A stretch of 64,000 bases of DNA from Gordius sp. MW1. Its lineage: Eukaryota; Nematomorpha; Gordioida; Gordea; Gordiidae. The DNA is taken from contig OZ038533.1 in assembly GCA_964036665.1 (NCBI GenBank), positions 15,525,075 through 15,589,074 on the forward strand. Reading direction: 5' to 3'. Positions 39,376 to 51,716 of the stretch are shown here, one piece after another; the first letter of the stretch is position 1; each line of letters starts with the position of its first letter. A program made the position numbers and the translations under genes. The notes beneath the pieces are model-generated. The model worked only from the letters and a program-made list of their open reading frames with translations, had not been told where the DNA came from and did not search any database.

Positions 39376-42144
39376 TAGTTGTTAAACGCACTTCAAAAAC
39401 CGGTGCCGCACTCGCACATTGAGGAAAATCCGGTACGCGCACCAGTTTTAACAAAGGTGCGCGGCACCCGCACATAAAATTTGATTGCACTATAACAAAA
39501 TAAAATATAGAGTAATGTTCAATGCATAACCTTTATTTTGTCTAATGCAAAAAACTAATTTATTATGATTATAAAAATAATCGATATACAATAAAATAAT
39601 CAACATAGCATTTTATTCACATTCATGAGTAAAAGCATTTCAAGGTGATTATCCGTCATGTTACCCCTTCTTTCACTTAATTTTGCCTTGGCTTTGCTGA
39701 ACATACGTTATAGGAGCACTTGAAGGTATAGGAGTATTGTATTTAATTCACAAATTCTTGAGTGAAGTAAATTGTTGGAATCTTCACAATTGAAAGAGGC
39801 TGAATTGTGTTGATGACATAAATCACCAAGGCTTCTTTCATATCTTTAAAAAAGAATAAGATATGAATAAAAATGATTTGAAGGAAGGGGGAATTATTAT
39901 GGCTTGAATTGGGGGAAATATTGGGCCCTAAGAGAATAAACTATATTGGGCCGTAAAGGGATAAACCTTGTCCCCCCCCCAAAGGGAGACTCACATTTAA
40001 TTCTTTATTTAGGTCCTTTATGTATTTTATTTATCTCCAAGAGTAAATTAATTAATGAATAAAATCACGCAACTCTCGAGTATGTAAAAATCAAAGATTC
40101 GTATTGATAGAAATAACAAAATACGTGTAAGCGCGTCGGGGGGGGGATAACATACGCGTACTAGAAATTAAATGTAAACGAATAAAGTTCTATGTATATA
40201 TTCAGTACACAGATGTTACAATCAATTAACTTTTTGTGTCAGGGGGCATGGGGGAAAGAAAAAGTAACATACGTACCACGTATAGTGAGCGGCGGCGTTT
40301 CTTTTTATAAAAGAACAGGGGGGGGGAAGATATCCTCGTATCTTCGGATACGATACCTTCCCCTTTTCCAAAAAAAATTAGGACCAATGGTAGATAAAAG
40401 AATAATTGATATAATGCAATCGGATGGTTTTTTATCAACAACGTTCTGATTATGGGTTTATGTGATATTAATAGTAACAATATAATATATCAAAAATATT
40501 ATATTAACTATCCAAAAATTATTATATACGTCATGTGTATCCTTCAAAGCAATCACGTTCTCTTTTTTTGAAGAATTAAGTATTCATGGCCAACGGGATG
40601 TAATTATAAATACCTCATCTATGGCTTGTGGGAATACTCCTTAAAGATATGAATATAAAGGATTGAAGGATGGGGGAATTATCATGGCTTGAATTGGGGG
40701 AAATATTGGGCCCTAAGAGAAGAAACTATATTGGGCCGTAAAGGGATAAACCTTGTCCCCCCCCAAAGGGAGACTCACATTTAATTCTTTCTTTAGGTCC
40801 TTTATGTATTTTATTTATCTCCAAGAGTAAATTAATTAATGAATAAAATCACGCAACTCTCGAGTATGCAAAAATCAAAGATTCGTATTGATAAAAATAA
40901 CAAAATACCTATAAGCGCGTCGGGGGGGGGGATGACATAGGCGTTCTAGAAATTAAATGTAAAGGAATAAAGTTCTATGTATATATTCAGTACACAGATG
41001 GTAAATCAATTAACCTTTTGTGTCAGGGGGCATGGGGGAAAGAAAAAGTAACATACGTACCACGTATAGTGAGCGGCGGCGTTTCTTTTTATAAAAGAAC
41101 ATGGGGGGGGGGGGGGGGAAGATATCCTCGTATCTTCGGATACGATAGCTTCTTCCCGACTTACCTCTTTAGTAAAGTTTACAATATTCTGGTTAGATTT
41201 ATCTAAGACTTTCTTTTTCTTATTGTGATTAGCAAGCTTTTGTGATGTACTATTATGAAATCTCTATAAATTTTTTATTTACTTAATTATTAAATAAGAA
41301 TAAGTAACAAAATTACCTTTAGATGCCTAGTCAAATTTAAACAAGATCTAGAAGAAGTCTTGTGTTTGGCATTGCATAAAAACATTGCACCTCAAAATTA
41401 AGTGTATTATGCTGATTATCTTTAAGTTTAAACATATTAGCATATTTTAAAAATGGAAAAATTTTCATGCATGATGTGTTGCTACATTTATGCTTGATTC
41501 TTCTATTCCATAACTCACTATCATATTAAAGTGTTATATATAAGCAGTGAGAAAAGAAAAGAGTAAAAAACTGGATAAGGAACCAATACAATAATACAAA
41601 TTAAATTAATAATTAAAATTACTTAACTAATTTAATATATTTTAATGAAACTAATTGTAATTAGATGATTATATGTGATTAAACTTACGATAGCAAAGGT
41701 AGGTTTAATAGTGTTTGAAATATTAAGATAGTAACGGGAGATGACAAAATTCCCAAAAACGCTGAATTAAATATATTATCATTATTTAAATATTTTATTG
41801 TATGATAAAGTAAATAAGTAAATAATGTGAAATATCGCGGTTAGATTATTTTTATTGTCTATCGATAGTAACCAATTTTCCGCCTTGTTATCTTCTCCAC
41901 CAGGAACATAGATGTATGATATATATAGTAAATCAGTAGAAATTTAATTTGTGAAATATGCGATATAATACAATTCGAATAAATTAATAAATTGTAAAAC
42001 TCTTAATGTGCGCGATACAGGAGCGCAATTGCGCACCCGCAACGACTTAATCAGGTGCGCGCACCCGCACTCGCTCTTCGTAATAATAATGCGCGCACCA
42101 GCACGTCGCACCGCAAATCCGGTGCGCGCACCTTTACAACTCTG
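39376..42144. mobile_element. hAT-like 2.8-kb element with GGTGCGCGCACC ends
   Basis: Left end TAGTTGTTAAACGCACTTCA and right end (read inward) CAGAGTTGTAAAGGTGCGCG are imperfect inverted repeats; both ends are rich in GGTGCGCGCACC words. Flanks TTCCACCC and GTCACCCTT resemble a diverged target duplication, and copy B (59490) has the plain TTTCACCCTTATG. No transposase seen. An internal segment is duplicated in tandem. Confidence 0.72.
39873..41145 (+). repeat. Internal tandem duplication, period about 786 bp
   Basis: 39873-40345 and 40661-41145 share about 470 bp almost unchanged (GGCTTGAATTGGGGGAAATA, GGGCCGTAAAGGGATAAACC, ACGCAACTCTCGAGTATG, CAGGGGGCATGGGGGAAAGA). Short frames in both (WGKEKVTYVPRIVSGGVSFY) are identical but of unknown meaning. 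Confidence 0.9.
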
Positions 42145-42817
42145 TCACCCTTATGATTAAAATTCTAACTCAGTAGCCCATTTTCTTTAAAGCTAAGTAT
42201 GGCTTTGCTCTCGCTATTACCCAGTGGTCGGCTAGTCCTGAACTTAACTGCCTCTTCCCCGCTCCGTTTTATAATTAAATTGCCCGTTTGCTGCCCAAAG
42301 CCACCAAAATATGCCGCCTCTCATGCCCCAAACTTTTTATGCTGGTCAACCTGCTCCGTCCTACTTAAGTGCCAGTCAGGCCCAAATCATGTGGCTTTAT
42401 AATAGTTCATCCAGACATAGGCGTAGCCAAGGGGGACAGGGAGGAGTGGCTGCCCCCCTCTAAATCCAAAAATTTGTTGAAGGCTCCCCTCTAATCCCAA
42501 TGCAGGCTACGCCCATGCATCCAGATTTACAATTTGGTGTTACATTAAGACATCTTAATTCGCAAATATAGCAATATTTTTTTTATAGTAATTTTAGTGT
42601 TAAAATAAAGAATTTTGGACAAAATGTATGCATAGAACAATTTACAAAAAAACATGAAAATAAAGTATATGAATGTTGAGGAGTGAGGATCGCTAAAGAG
42701 ATTCTCCGAGGATTCTTTACATATCAAAAAATAATTTCTATAGGTTCTTCTTAAGAACTTATTTATTTATTCCGTTTTGATAAGGAGTATGATTCATAAA
42801 TATAATACTAGTAATAA
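42145..42817. other. sec62 upstream duplicate A (continuation)
   Basis: Continues the copy broken at 39375: CACCCTTATGATTAAAATTC, the conserved divergent frame at 42199-42402, and a MITE with perfect flanks. Confidence 0.8.
42416..42517. mobile_element. CATAGGCGTAGCCAAG MITE
   Basis: 102 bp with CATCCAGA on both sides (42408-42415, 42518-42525). It is an internally deleted form of the 165-bp twin at 59765-59929, which has the same flanks. Confidence 0.92.
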
Positions 42818-43275
42818 CTCAGGCCTTCGGCCCTCGTGGGAAGGGGAAGGGGGGAATGGGAGCAGGGGAAGGGAAGGGGGAACTATTCTATGCTCCGTAT
42901 AAACGTAGCATATTTGCTATGCAATTTATGGGCGAGAAAGGTAGGAAGGGGCGAGAATGCCTAAAGGGGGGTATAAATGCAAAATAATTAGTTATAGGCC
43001 CTTGTAGGGGAGGGCATAGGGCAATTATCAATGTTAACCTTCAAAAACAAAAAAAAAAATTTCGATTTATTTGGCCAATGGTCATTTTTCCATTGGTCAG
43101 TAGCCTGCGGACGATCAAAAAGTCATATTATCAATGTTATTAACAAGAACAAAATATTAATTTAAGAGGGCATAGGGCAGTTATCATTGTTAACCAATTC
43201 AAAAACGAAAAAGAAATTCGATTTATTTGGCCAATGGTCATTTTTTCCATTGGTCAGTAGCCTGCGGACGATCAA

Positions 43276-44869
43276 CCTCCATCTTGAGGAGAGCAATTGG
43301 TGTATTTTAACCATGTAATTTTGCCCTATAACAGTCAATTTACCTTCATCATTAGTTTATAAATTAAAACAAACGTAAATAAATTAATATTATACAAAAT
43401 AGCAATTAAAATTGATGGAGCTATATTATTAAACAAACTTTAATCGCATTTTTTACATTTTTAATTTTTATGTATTTTTTAAATGATATTTATTTTAAAA
43501 TGCTGTTTTTGATATCCACCCAATTCAATACCTTTTTATTTACCATTTTAAGATTATTTAATTTACGAAAATTACGAATTTCTATATGATTACCTTACCA
43601 CTATACAAAGTGCAAGTCAAGATGGCGGAAAAAAGGGTACACATTTTGTGCGTTGATAAGCAGTCTATGGTCATATCTAAGATCATATCACAGCTTATAA
43701 ACATTATGTCGTCTGAAATCTTAGATTGATTCTATTCATTGCGAGATTAATCGGTGCTTTTAGATAAATTATTCTAATTAAATCAAAGTCATGATATAGT
43801 TTTAAGCATATTTGAAAAAATTTAAGTACCATTTTGCATTTTCATCAATAAATAGTGAAGCTTTAAGTAAAAAAATGAATAAACGCCCACATCACATACC
43901 CCCCCCCCACTCACTTGAGCGCAAATATCAAAAAAACGCCTTAACAGAAATAATCATCCTTCCTACATATTCCTTCTTGCCTGGATTTTATTATAGTAAG
44001 CAAGCATTATTATTTATTATTTTTTACCTACCCTGATTTATTATAACCCACGCGATTTTGTTTTATATACCCCCTCTTCCCTTCTCTCTCTCCCGCCCTT
44101 TTTTACGCTAGGGGACGGGGTTGTTGTATTTAATTTATCAATAAACATCGCACAACAAATTCAAGCGTAGAGTGTGTGCGTGTGATTGTACAATAATATA
44201 ATAACCCTTAGTAAGCACAATTTATCATTCGCCCGTTTTTTTTTCTCCCTTATCAAAATCATCCTCCATTTTCCCTCAATTTCAGAACGTATTTAAAAGA
44301 AAAATACGATATAATAATTATTTAGAAAGCAATATAAATATTACGTTTTTGTGTGTTTGTGGGGGGAAAGGAAACATGTGTGGAGTAAGTTTAAGTTTTT
44401 GTAATGGATGGGGGAAAATATAAGCCACACAGGTTAAAAAGTTGTTTAATCAATAAAAAACTTATAAGTCACATAAACTTAATACTATATAACAAACTAA
44501 TAAAAGGGTCATGGGCGTGGTGGCAGGGAAGGGTATTTATCAAAAGATTAATGTTTTAAATTAGTTATTATTAACCACAACGAATAAGAAAGATAACAGA
44601 ATTACGTTTATCTGGCTTTTAGGCCCATACTCGGGCAAGGAAGGGCCGTGCAGGTCTCTAAACTAAATTATTAAATAAATGAGTATGACCTAAAACCTTT
44701 ATTTTTTTAACAATTACTTTTTAGGTTTTTTATGAAATCACAATCTAATTAAATGAAATATATTAAACCAATAAAAAAATATATATGCATTTATAAGGTT
44801 AAAAATATATTACATAGTTGACTGTCTGTTAGACCATCTATAATAAATTTTTAGGTTATATATAAAATT
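43276..44869. other. Unassigned interior of copy 2
   Basis: AT-rich, with CCCCCCCCCACTCACTTGAG near 43900 and GCCCATACTCGGGCAAGG near 44625. No coding text recognised; may be nested insertions. Confidence 0.4.
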
Positions 44870-45440
44870 TGGCCAAAAAATTTTTGATGCTCATTTTGGC
44901 CAAAAGTCATTTTTTTGTATTGGTCAGCAGCCAGGACACGGTAAAAGTGGATATAAACTCATAAGAGTCTAAAAAAACGAAAAAAAATTTTCGAATCACA
45001 TTTTGGCCAATGGTCATTTTTTTATTGGTCAGCAGCCAGGACACGGTAAAAGTGGATATAAATTCATAATAGTTAAAAAAAAAAAACGAAAAAAAAATTT
45101 TCAAATCACATTTTGGCCAATGGTCATCTTTTTCCTTTGGTCAGCAGCCAGGACACGGTAAAAATGGATATAAATTCATTCAAAAAAAAACGAAAAAAAA
45201 TTTTCGAAGCATATTTTAGCAAATGGTCATTTTATTCCATTGGTCAGCAACCAACGGACGGCCAAAAAGTCATAATAGCAATGTTAGTAACAGGAACAAT
45301 CATAATAGTTAAAAAAAACGAAAAAAAAACTTGGATTTACATTTTGGTCAATGGTCATTTTTTTCATTGGTCAGCACCCAACGGATGGCCAAAAAGTCTT
45401 ATTATCAATGGTAGTAACTAGAACAATCATAAGAGTCAAA
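44870..45440. repeat. TTTTGGCCAATGGTCATT minisatellite, second array
   Basis: Five units, mostly the short form with AGGACACGGTAAAAGTGGAT; ends with GGGATTCGAACCCAAAAACT as in copy 1. Confidence 0.93.
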
Positions 45441-46010
45441 AAAACTCCGGGATTCGAACCCAAAAACTAGTTAACAAAAATTAAGAGTAAACAACGAGAC
45501 AAGACATTCTGTGCAAGACAAGACATTCGGTGCAAGACAAGACAAGACACCAAACAGCGTTACAAACAAAATGGAAAGCGAGCCCATAAATTGCATAGCA
45601 TTTAATTAAATAGGGGCACAGGGACCCATATCAGTAGATGCATAGGCCCTTGTAGTGGAGGGCATAGGGTAATTATCAATGTTAACCTATTCAAAAACGA
45701 AAAAAAAATTTCGATTTATTTGGCCAATGGTCATTTTTTTCAATGATCAGTAGCCTGCGGACGGTCAAAAAGTCATATTATCAATGGTATTAACAAGAAC
45801 AAAATATTAATTTAATTAAATATATATACATTGGAGGGTAAACGGACGGACATCAACGGACATCAACGGACAACGGACAACCAAAAACGAGCCCATAAAT
45901 TGCATAGCAATTAATTTAATTAAATATATACATTGGAGGGTAAACGGACGGACATCAACGGACATCAACGGACAACCAAAAACGAGCCCATAAATTGCAT
46001 AGCAATTAAA

Positions 46011-46755
46011 ATAATGACCATGTACAATAAAAATTTCACACTAACATGTATAATATAAAATTGCCATTGAGCCCGAAATCGAATCTTATATGCCCATTGG
46101 GACCTATGCGGAATTTTAATTTCAAAAAGTTTGCCCGATCCACCCTGAGAGCCGGGCTGCGAGACGGGCTTATGTGTTACCTAAATCATGATTTACTGTT
46201 ATAGTTTAACAGTTTGCCATTTCTTTAAAATGAAATCTTTTATCTAACTATATTTCTATTAACCAGCATTGATTTTAGTATTTTTGTTCTTTTCACTATT
46301 TGCTTGAACCCACACATAGCCAAGTGGGGGCAGGGAGAGGCGGCTGCCCCCCTCTTGATCCAAATATTTATTGAAGTATATTAAAATTGTGGCTAAAGTG
46401 TCCAAAAATATTTTTTTTGCCCCTCCCTAAATCATTATTGCCCTCTAATCTCAATACTGGCTACGCCCATGTGACATATCAACGTTTAGACATATTCATA
46501 ATGTACCTCTTTCTGTTTTGTAATTTTTGTGCCATATTAAATAAAAATAGGGTTTGCTTTCATTAATAAAACCAAAGGGGCTAGCGTCCTTAAATATTTT
46601 ATACTTAGCTCTTGCTAATTAAAATATCTTTAAGCTTCAAATAAAAAGTTTTCTATGTAAGAGTTTATATGTTGATTCATCACCTCAGAGTCTAATTAGA
46701 GCAATTTATATCTATAATAGATACTATTTATTATAACTCTAAACAAAACTAGAAA
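46011..46755. other. sec62 upstream duplicate A (last part)
   Basis: Resumes TAATGACCATGTACAATAAA, near-identical to 60236-60530, then joins DNA equivalent to 62050-62460. The equivalent of 60535-62045 is missing, so this copy has a 1.5-kb deletion. Holds a MITE at 46311-46473. Confidence 0.75.
46311..46473. mobile_element. CACACATAGCCAAG MITE
   Basis: Ends CACACATAGCCAAGTGG and TGGCTACGCCCATGTG; twin at 62051-62223. Confidence 0.8.
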
Positions 46756-46889
46756 CGAAGGAAGTGGTAGGATATTTCGGCGAGTTAACAAAATGGATGT
46801 AGCATATTGTCAATACCAGCTGGATTATCAACGGAAACTACGGTATCATTTCAAAATATCACAGTCCGAAATACCACTGAATCTCACGT

Positions 46890-46921
46890 TTTACGAATCT
46901 CACGATCGTGAGATTCGTAAA
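46890..46921. repeat. Perfect 32-bp palindrome
   Basis: TTTACGAATCTCACGA followed by its exact reverse complement, no spacer; centre at 46905/46906. It lies in about 500 bp of unexplained DNA between the duplicate and Gypsy-2. Confidence 0.97.
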
Positions 46922-47262
46922 TAAATTTCTCATTGCGCAAGCGCATAATTTCCATTTTTATAATGCGCATGCGTATGCATTTAACAGACTAATCAGATAG
47001 CTGCGCATTTTAATAATGCGCATGCGTATGCATTTAACAATTATTGCTGCACTATAAAACTTTAAGGGTCAGGGTTAAGGTTCAGGGTAGTGTTTTAGGT
47101 CAGCGTTTTAGGTTAGGGTTAGGATTAGATGCACATCAAATTCCCTCCCCATTTGAGATTAAATTTTCCGTGACATGATATTCAGTGTGGCATTTTGGAC
47201 TGTGGCATTTTGAACCCAATTCGTTTATCTTTTGCAACTTTATCTTATGTACCGGAATCATT
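46922..47262. repeat. ATGCGCATGCGTATGCAT repeats and TTAGGG-like text
   Basis: AATGCGCATGCGTATGCAT occurs twice (about 46960 and 47015). 47065-47130 is a degenerate TTAGGG/TCAGGG stretch (GGTTAGGGTTAGGATTAG). No gene. Confidence 0.7.
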
Positions 47263-47515
47263 GTATCGCATTATTATTTCTTTACTTGGCGAAATCATTA
47301 CATTATTATTACTTTTATCATCACATCAATTTACCACATTATTATTCCTTTTATCATCACATCAATTTATCACTTTATTATTCCTTTTATCATCACATCC
47401 ATTTATCACATTATTATGCTTTTATCATCACACCAATTTATCACATTATTATTCCTTTTATCATCACTTCAATTTATCCCATATTAAATATAAGATTTAC
47501 AGTACTTGTCGTTAG
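47263..47515 (+). repeat. 5' LTR of Gypsy-2
   Basis: GTATCGCATTATTATT to ACTTGTCGTTAG. The LTR itself contains four to five tandem units TTATCATCACATCAATTTAT, so open frames across it are repeat artefacts. Confidence 0.88.
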
Positions 47516-47530
47516 ATTGGTGACCCCTCA

Positions 47531-48700
47531 ATGAACACAAACTCAGCCCAAGATTCCCCCAGGAAAACAGATCCAGCACAATCCGAAAGTGCCATCTTTT
47601 TAAAACTACCCCCTTTCAATCGCTTAAACCCCCGCGTTTGGTTTATCCAAATCGAGGCCCTGTTTAGGATTCGACGGATAAGATCCGAGGCCTCCAAACA
47701 AATCGGGGTCAAAGTAGCAGAATGATGAAAAAGTAGCAGAAAAAGTCGAAACAATAAACCTAACCCTAAAGTACTGCATAATTATAACCCTAACCCTAAA
47801 GTATTGCATAATTATAACCCTAACCCTAAAGTACTACATAATTATCACCTTAACCCTAAATTACTGCATAATTATAGGTTAAAACTTAAATTCTATGTTA
47901 AATCCTGACCAATCTTGATCAATTCTGACCAATTTGGCTCCTTTTTTCTGCTACTTTGACCGGTTCCCTCCAAACTTGCATATGTGGCTGAATCCCTTCC
48001 ACAAGAAGTGACCACTGAGATCCAAGACTTTGGAAAACATACCAGTGGATCCCCCTATACTACAATTCGAGCAGCCATTTTAGATCGTAAAACCAGGTCA
48101 GAGTCAGCAAGGTTTCGCGATTACTAACGTAGAGTTGGGTGACCGTGAGCGGTCTCAACTTTACAGACACATGAAGGCACTCCTCGGTACAGCTAAAATG
48201 GATGAGGCTATTCTGAAACAGCTGTCGCTAGACAAACTGGACAGCAATATGACTAGCATTTTAGCCATTTGCGCAAGTGACCAGACTCTATCCATGCTAG
48301 CTGAGTCAAACGATAGGATCGCCGAGACATACCGCACCCCTCAATTCTCAAATATCATTCCAAAAGCGTACAATGAAAAGGAAATGCTCCGTGGCATGGT
48401 TGAAAAACTCAATCTGAGCATTGAAACACTACGCCAGGATCTCGACCTACAAAAACGACTAGTAGCAAAGGACAGATTTTCGCCTAGGCGTTCTCAGTCA
48501 CCTTCCAGGCCCCTCACTGATGTTCCCCCTGACTGGTGCTGGTACCATCAGCAATTCAGCACAAAGCCTCCAAATGCCAATCGCCGTGTAACTACACAAT
48601 GGCCGCAGCGCCAAACCATTCGGCCAGCCAGGAACAGCGACGCCTGGTCTAGGCCTACCAAAGAGTCGCCTATTTTTTATTCGTGACAAATCTACTAGAC
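47531..48700 (+). pseudogene. Gypsy-2 gag, interrupted
   Basis: ATG at 47531 follows the primer-binding site. Segment 47531-47698 (PPFNRLNPRVWFIQIEALF) continues after the insertion at 47975 (YVAESLPQEVTTEIQDF) and, after a one-base frameshift near 48125, in 48135-48686 (RSQLYRHMKALLGTAKMDEA, ILAICASDQTLSMLAESNDR). Gag forms the particle; no CCHC knuckle is seen, usual in CsRn1-like gags. Confidence 0.85.
47699..47966. mobile_element. 268-bp insertion in gag with TTAGGG-like repeats
   Basis: Flanked by CCTCCAAA on both sides (47691-47698 and 47967-47974). Ends CAAATCGGGGTCAAAGTAGCAG / CTGCTACTTTGACCGGTTC are inverted over GGTCAAAGTAGCAG. The inside is four units of about 31 bp CCCTAACCCTAAAGTACTGC. 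8-bp duplication suggests a hAT-type MITE. Removing it restores gag reading. Confidence 0.92.
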
Positions 48701-48870
48701 TGCGTTTCCTTATTGATTCTGGGGCCGAAATTAGTGTAATACCGCCCCCGCCCAACCATCGTCTTAAACCCTCACACATCTGCTTGCAAGCAGCCAACAC
48801 CAGCACCATCAAGACCTATGGTCAAAAAATTTTGGCACTGAACCTTAGTTTGCGCAGGAACTTCCAATAG
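48680..48870 (+). pseudogene. Gypsy-2 aspartic protease
   Basis: RFLIDSGAEISVIPP (catalytic DSGA) near 48705-48745, then LQAANTSTIKTYG; the usual GRxLL-type end is not clear because of a frame change near 48860. Confidence 0.75.
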
Positions 48871-48959
48871 GTAATCAGTTGATGACGTGAAAACGGCAAA
48901 CATTGGAGCGGATTTCTTAAACAACTTTAATCTCCTCGTGGATATCCGAACACAGTGTC

Positions 48960-49640
48960 TTCTGGACCCCATCACCGCATTAAAATCGTATGGCCATTCC
49001 ACTAGCTCGAATTTGTATAATGTACAACTCGCTATTAAAGTGAATTCGCCTGATTTTCTGAACTTATTAAAAGAATTCCCTGATTCATACCCCCCCCCCT
49101 AATTACAAGGTTAACGTAAAGCATCACGTTGTCTATCACATAAACATTCAAAGCCCACCTGCTTACGCCAAGCCTAGGCGCCTAGACCCCGTTATATTGA
49201 AAATAGGTAAACAAGAATTTACTCATTGGGTATAATCTAACCTTCGGATAGTCCCTGGGCATCTCTTCTGCATATGGTCCCAAAGAAAGTACCCGGGGAT
49301 TGGCGACCATGCGGTGTTACAGAGCCCTTAACACCCAAACCGTACCAGATCGATATCCTCTCCCACACCTCCACGACTTTTCGCTCAACCTAGCCGGCAC
49401 AACAATCTACAGCAAGATAGATCTCGTTCGAGCCTACCACCAAATCCCCGTCGCCCCCGAAGACATCAAAAAGCAGCAATTACCACACCCTTCGGTCTAT
49501 TAGAATATTCACGTATGCCTTTTGGACTACGCAACTCCGCTCAAACCTTTCAACGGTTTATCGACCAAGCCTTTCGAGGCCTAAACTTTACATTTGTCTA
49601 TCTAGATGATATCTTGATCACAAGCTCATCAGCCACCCAG
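48960..49640 (+). pseudogene. Gypsy-2 reverse transcriptase
   Basis: VVYHINIQSPPAYAKPRRL near 49125, PWASLLHMVPKKVPGDWRPC near 49250-49310, DRYPLPHLHDF and KIDLVRAYHQIPV in 49348-49458, then after a frameshift RMPFGLRNSAQTFQRFID and the catalytic FVYLDDILI near 49590-49618. YLDD is intact. Frame changes near 49215, 49300 and 49480; a deletion after 49640 removes part of the thumb. Confidence 0.9.
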
Positions 49641-50330
49641 CATTAATTGACTTCCTAGGGCACCCTGTAGCACCACAAGGTCTAACTCCGGTACCAGGCA
49701 AAATCTCAGCTATCAAAAATTTTGCCACCCCACCACCTTGACGCAACTTCGTCGCTTCGTAGGTATGGTAAATTTTTACCGACGTTTTATACCTAACTGC
49801 GCACTCCTCCTCCAGCCATTAACTGATCTGCTCAATGACTCAAAAGGACCCCTTGTTTTAACGCAAGACGCACATGAGGCATTCAACAAGACTAAGGCAG
49901 TGCTTGATGAGATCACGACCCTGAATCACCTAGTAGAAAGCGCCACTCATTCATTAACAACCGACGCGTCAAACACCGCCATCGGCGCCGTCCTGCACCA
50001 AACAATAAATGGAGAAAGTAGTCCTTTATCATTTTTTTCGCTTAAATTAAATAAGGCCCAGACGCGCTACAGCACATTTGGTAGGGAATTACTTGCTATT
50101 TACCTCTCTATAGAACATTATCGACATGTTTTAGAAGGGCGAGACTTCACAGTTTACACAGATCACAAGCCTCTGACCTATGCCTTAACTAGTAAGTCTG
50201 ACAAATACTCACCACGGGCAATACGACAGCTAGATTACTATCAAAATTTACATCCGACATTCAATTCATCAAAGGTAAGACAAATATCGTGGCGGACGTT
50301 CTTTCGCAAACAGAAATAGATTCCATACAA
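49640..50330 (+). pseudogene. Gypsy-2 connection and RNase H
   Basis: DFLGHPVAPQGLTPVPGKI precedes LRRFVGMVNFYRRFIPN in the 193-aa frame 49738-50319. RNase H residues are visible as TTDASNTAIGAVL, FGRELLAIYLSIEHY and YTDHKPLTYAL. It degrades the RNA strand of the cDNA hybrid. Confidence 0.92.
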
Positions 50331-50489
50331 CTTACAAATACCACAATAACGGAAAGGATAGCTATGTCACAAAAACGGGAACAATATTCAACCGAAAAGC
50401 TTGGATCCCTTAAATTGGAGCAATGTGCAATTCCAGGTACGAGTATAAACCTTACCTGCGATACATCCACCACAATTCCGAGACCCTTA

Positions 50490-51716
50490 GTACCTAAGAG
50501 CCTACGATGTGAAGTTTTCAAGCACCTACATGGTCTGTAGCATCCGGCCTCCCGGCCAACACTAAAACTGATTTCCAAGCGTTTCGTCTGGCCTGGAATG
50601 AATAAAGAGCTACGAGATTGGACGAAACAGTGCGTTCCATGCCAAAAATGCAAGGTTAATAGACACACCATCACAGTCCCAGCCACTTTTGCAGAACCGG
50701 ACGCAAGATTCAGTCATGTTCACGTGGACCTCGTGGGCCCATTACCGCCTTTTAATGGACACATTTACATTTTTACCGCAGTCGATCGTTTTACCCGTGG
50801 CCCGTGGCAATCCCAATCAACGTGCATCAGCTGAAACTGTAGTCCGAACATTTTTGACGCATTGGATAGCTAACTACTAAGTACCCACTAAATTAACCAC
50901 AGACCGTGGCCCCCAATTCCAGTCTGCCCTATTTAAACACTTATCTACTTTATTAGGTTACCATCATATAACCACTACACATCCACAAGCCAATGGTATG
51001 GTAGAGCGATTTCATCGTCAGCTAAAATGTTCAATTTCCGCAAAAGGAGACACTACCAATTGGTCTGATCGAATTCCCCTTGTACTCCTAGGTATCCGAA
51101 GCACCGTCAAGGAAGACTTAACCTGTTCAAGCGCTGAACTGGTATACGGCATCTCTTTGAGACTGCCAGAAGACTTTTTGCAACCTTTAAATTGCGATAT
51201 AAATGCCGCTTATTACATCAAACGACTTCGGGAGCAGTTTGATCACGTTCGTTTCACGCCCCCAGGCCATTAAATGTCAAACAACAGATTACCGACAATT
51301 TGGTTACAGCCACTCACGTATTTGTAAGAATTGACCGGCTTTGGAAAGCTTTAGTCCCTCCCTACGAAGGTCTTTACAAGGTAATCGAAAGACATTCTAA
51401 ATATTTTGACATAGACCACAATGGAAAAAAAGACACCGTTTCAATTAATAGTTTGAAGCCAGCCTTCCTTGAACCGAAATCCGATGACCCGAATTCCCCA
51501 TATCCATACCCCTCCCCTCCAGGCCATTCTACGTTAAACGAACCTACCATACAACCCGCTGTGTTCACTCCTCCCAAAGCAAACAATTCTTCTTCTCCAC
51601 CAACCAAAATCGCTCCTACACCAATTACCACCAAATCCGGCCGTCATGTTCATTGGCCCAAGAGGTTTTTCAAGATCGTATCGCATTATTATTCCTTTAC
51701 TTCGCGAAATCATTAA
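50490..51716 (+). pseudogene. Gypsy-2 integrase
   Basis: HPASRPTLKLISKRFVWPG with CVPCQKC (HHCC finger), HVDLVGPLP (first Asp), TTDRGPQFQSALF near 50897 (second Asp), and NGMVERFHRQLK near 50993 (Glu), spread over 50598-50834, 50689-50880 and 50998-51273. A stop lies at 50878. The tail 51300-51716 holds HVFVRIDRLWKALVPPYEG, the GPY/F-like module, and a proline-rich end. Confidence 0.9.

Larger units (their letters stand above)
42818..46010 (+). mobile_element. Helentron-like element, copy 2
   Basis: Starts with the hairpin GGCCTTCGGCC and the G-rich tract, then GCTATGCAATTTATGGGCGA; ends ATAAATTGCATAGCAATTAAAA. Neither duplicate B (60230) nor the original (23390) carries it: both read straight through TAATGACCATG or its near match. 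It holds minisatellites at 43040-43275, 44870-45440 and 45700-45800, about 1.6 kb of unique DNA in the middle, and two extra copies of its own terminus near 45580 and 45890, i.e. tandem ends. Confidence 0.68.

Noticed and set aside
47185..47534. Three overlapping frames of about 100 codons (YYHHIN / SSHQFI text)
   Set aside because: They translate the tandem TTATCATCACATCAATTTAT units of the Gypsy-2 LTR in three frames; the same occurs at 51646-52015.
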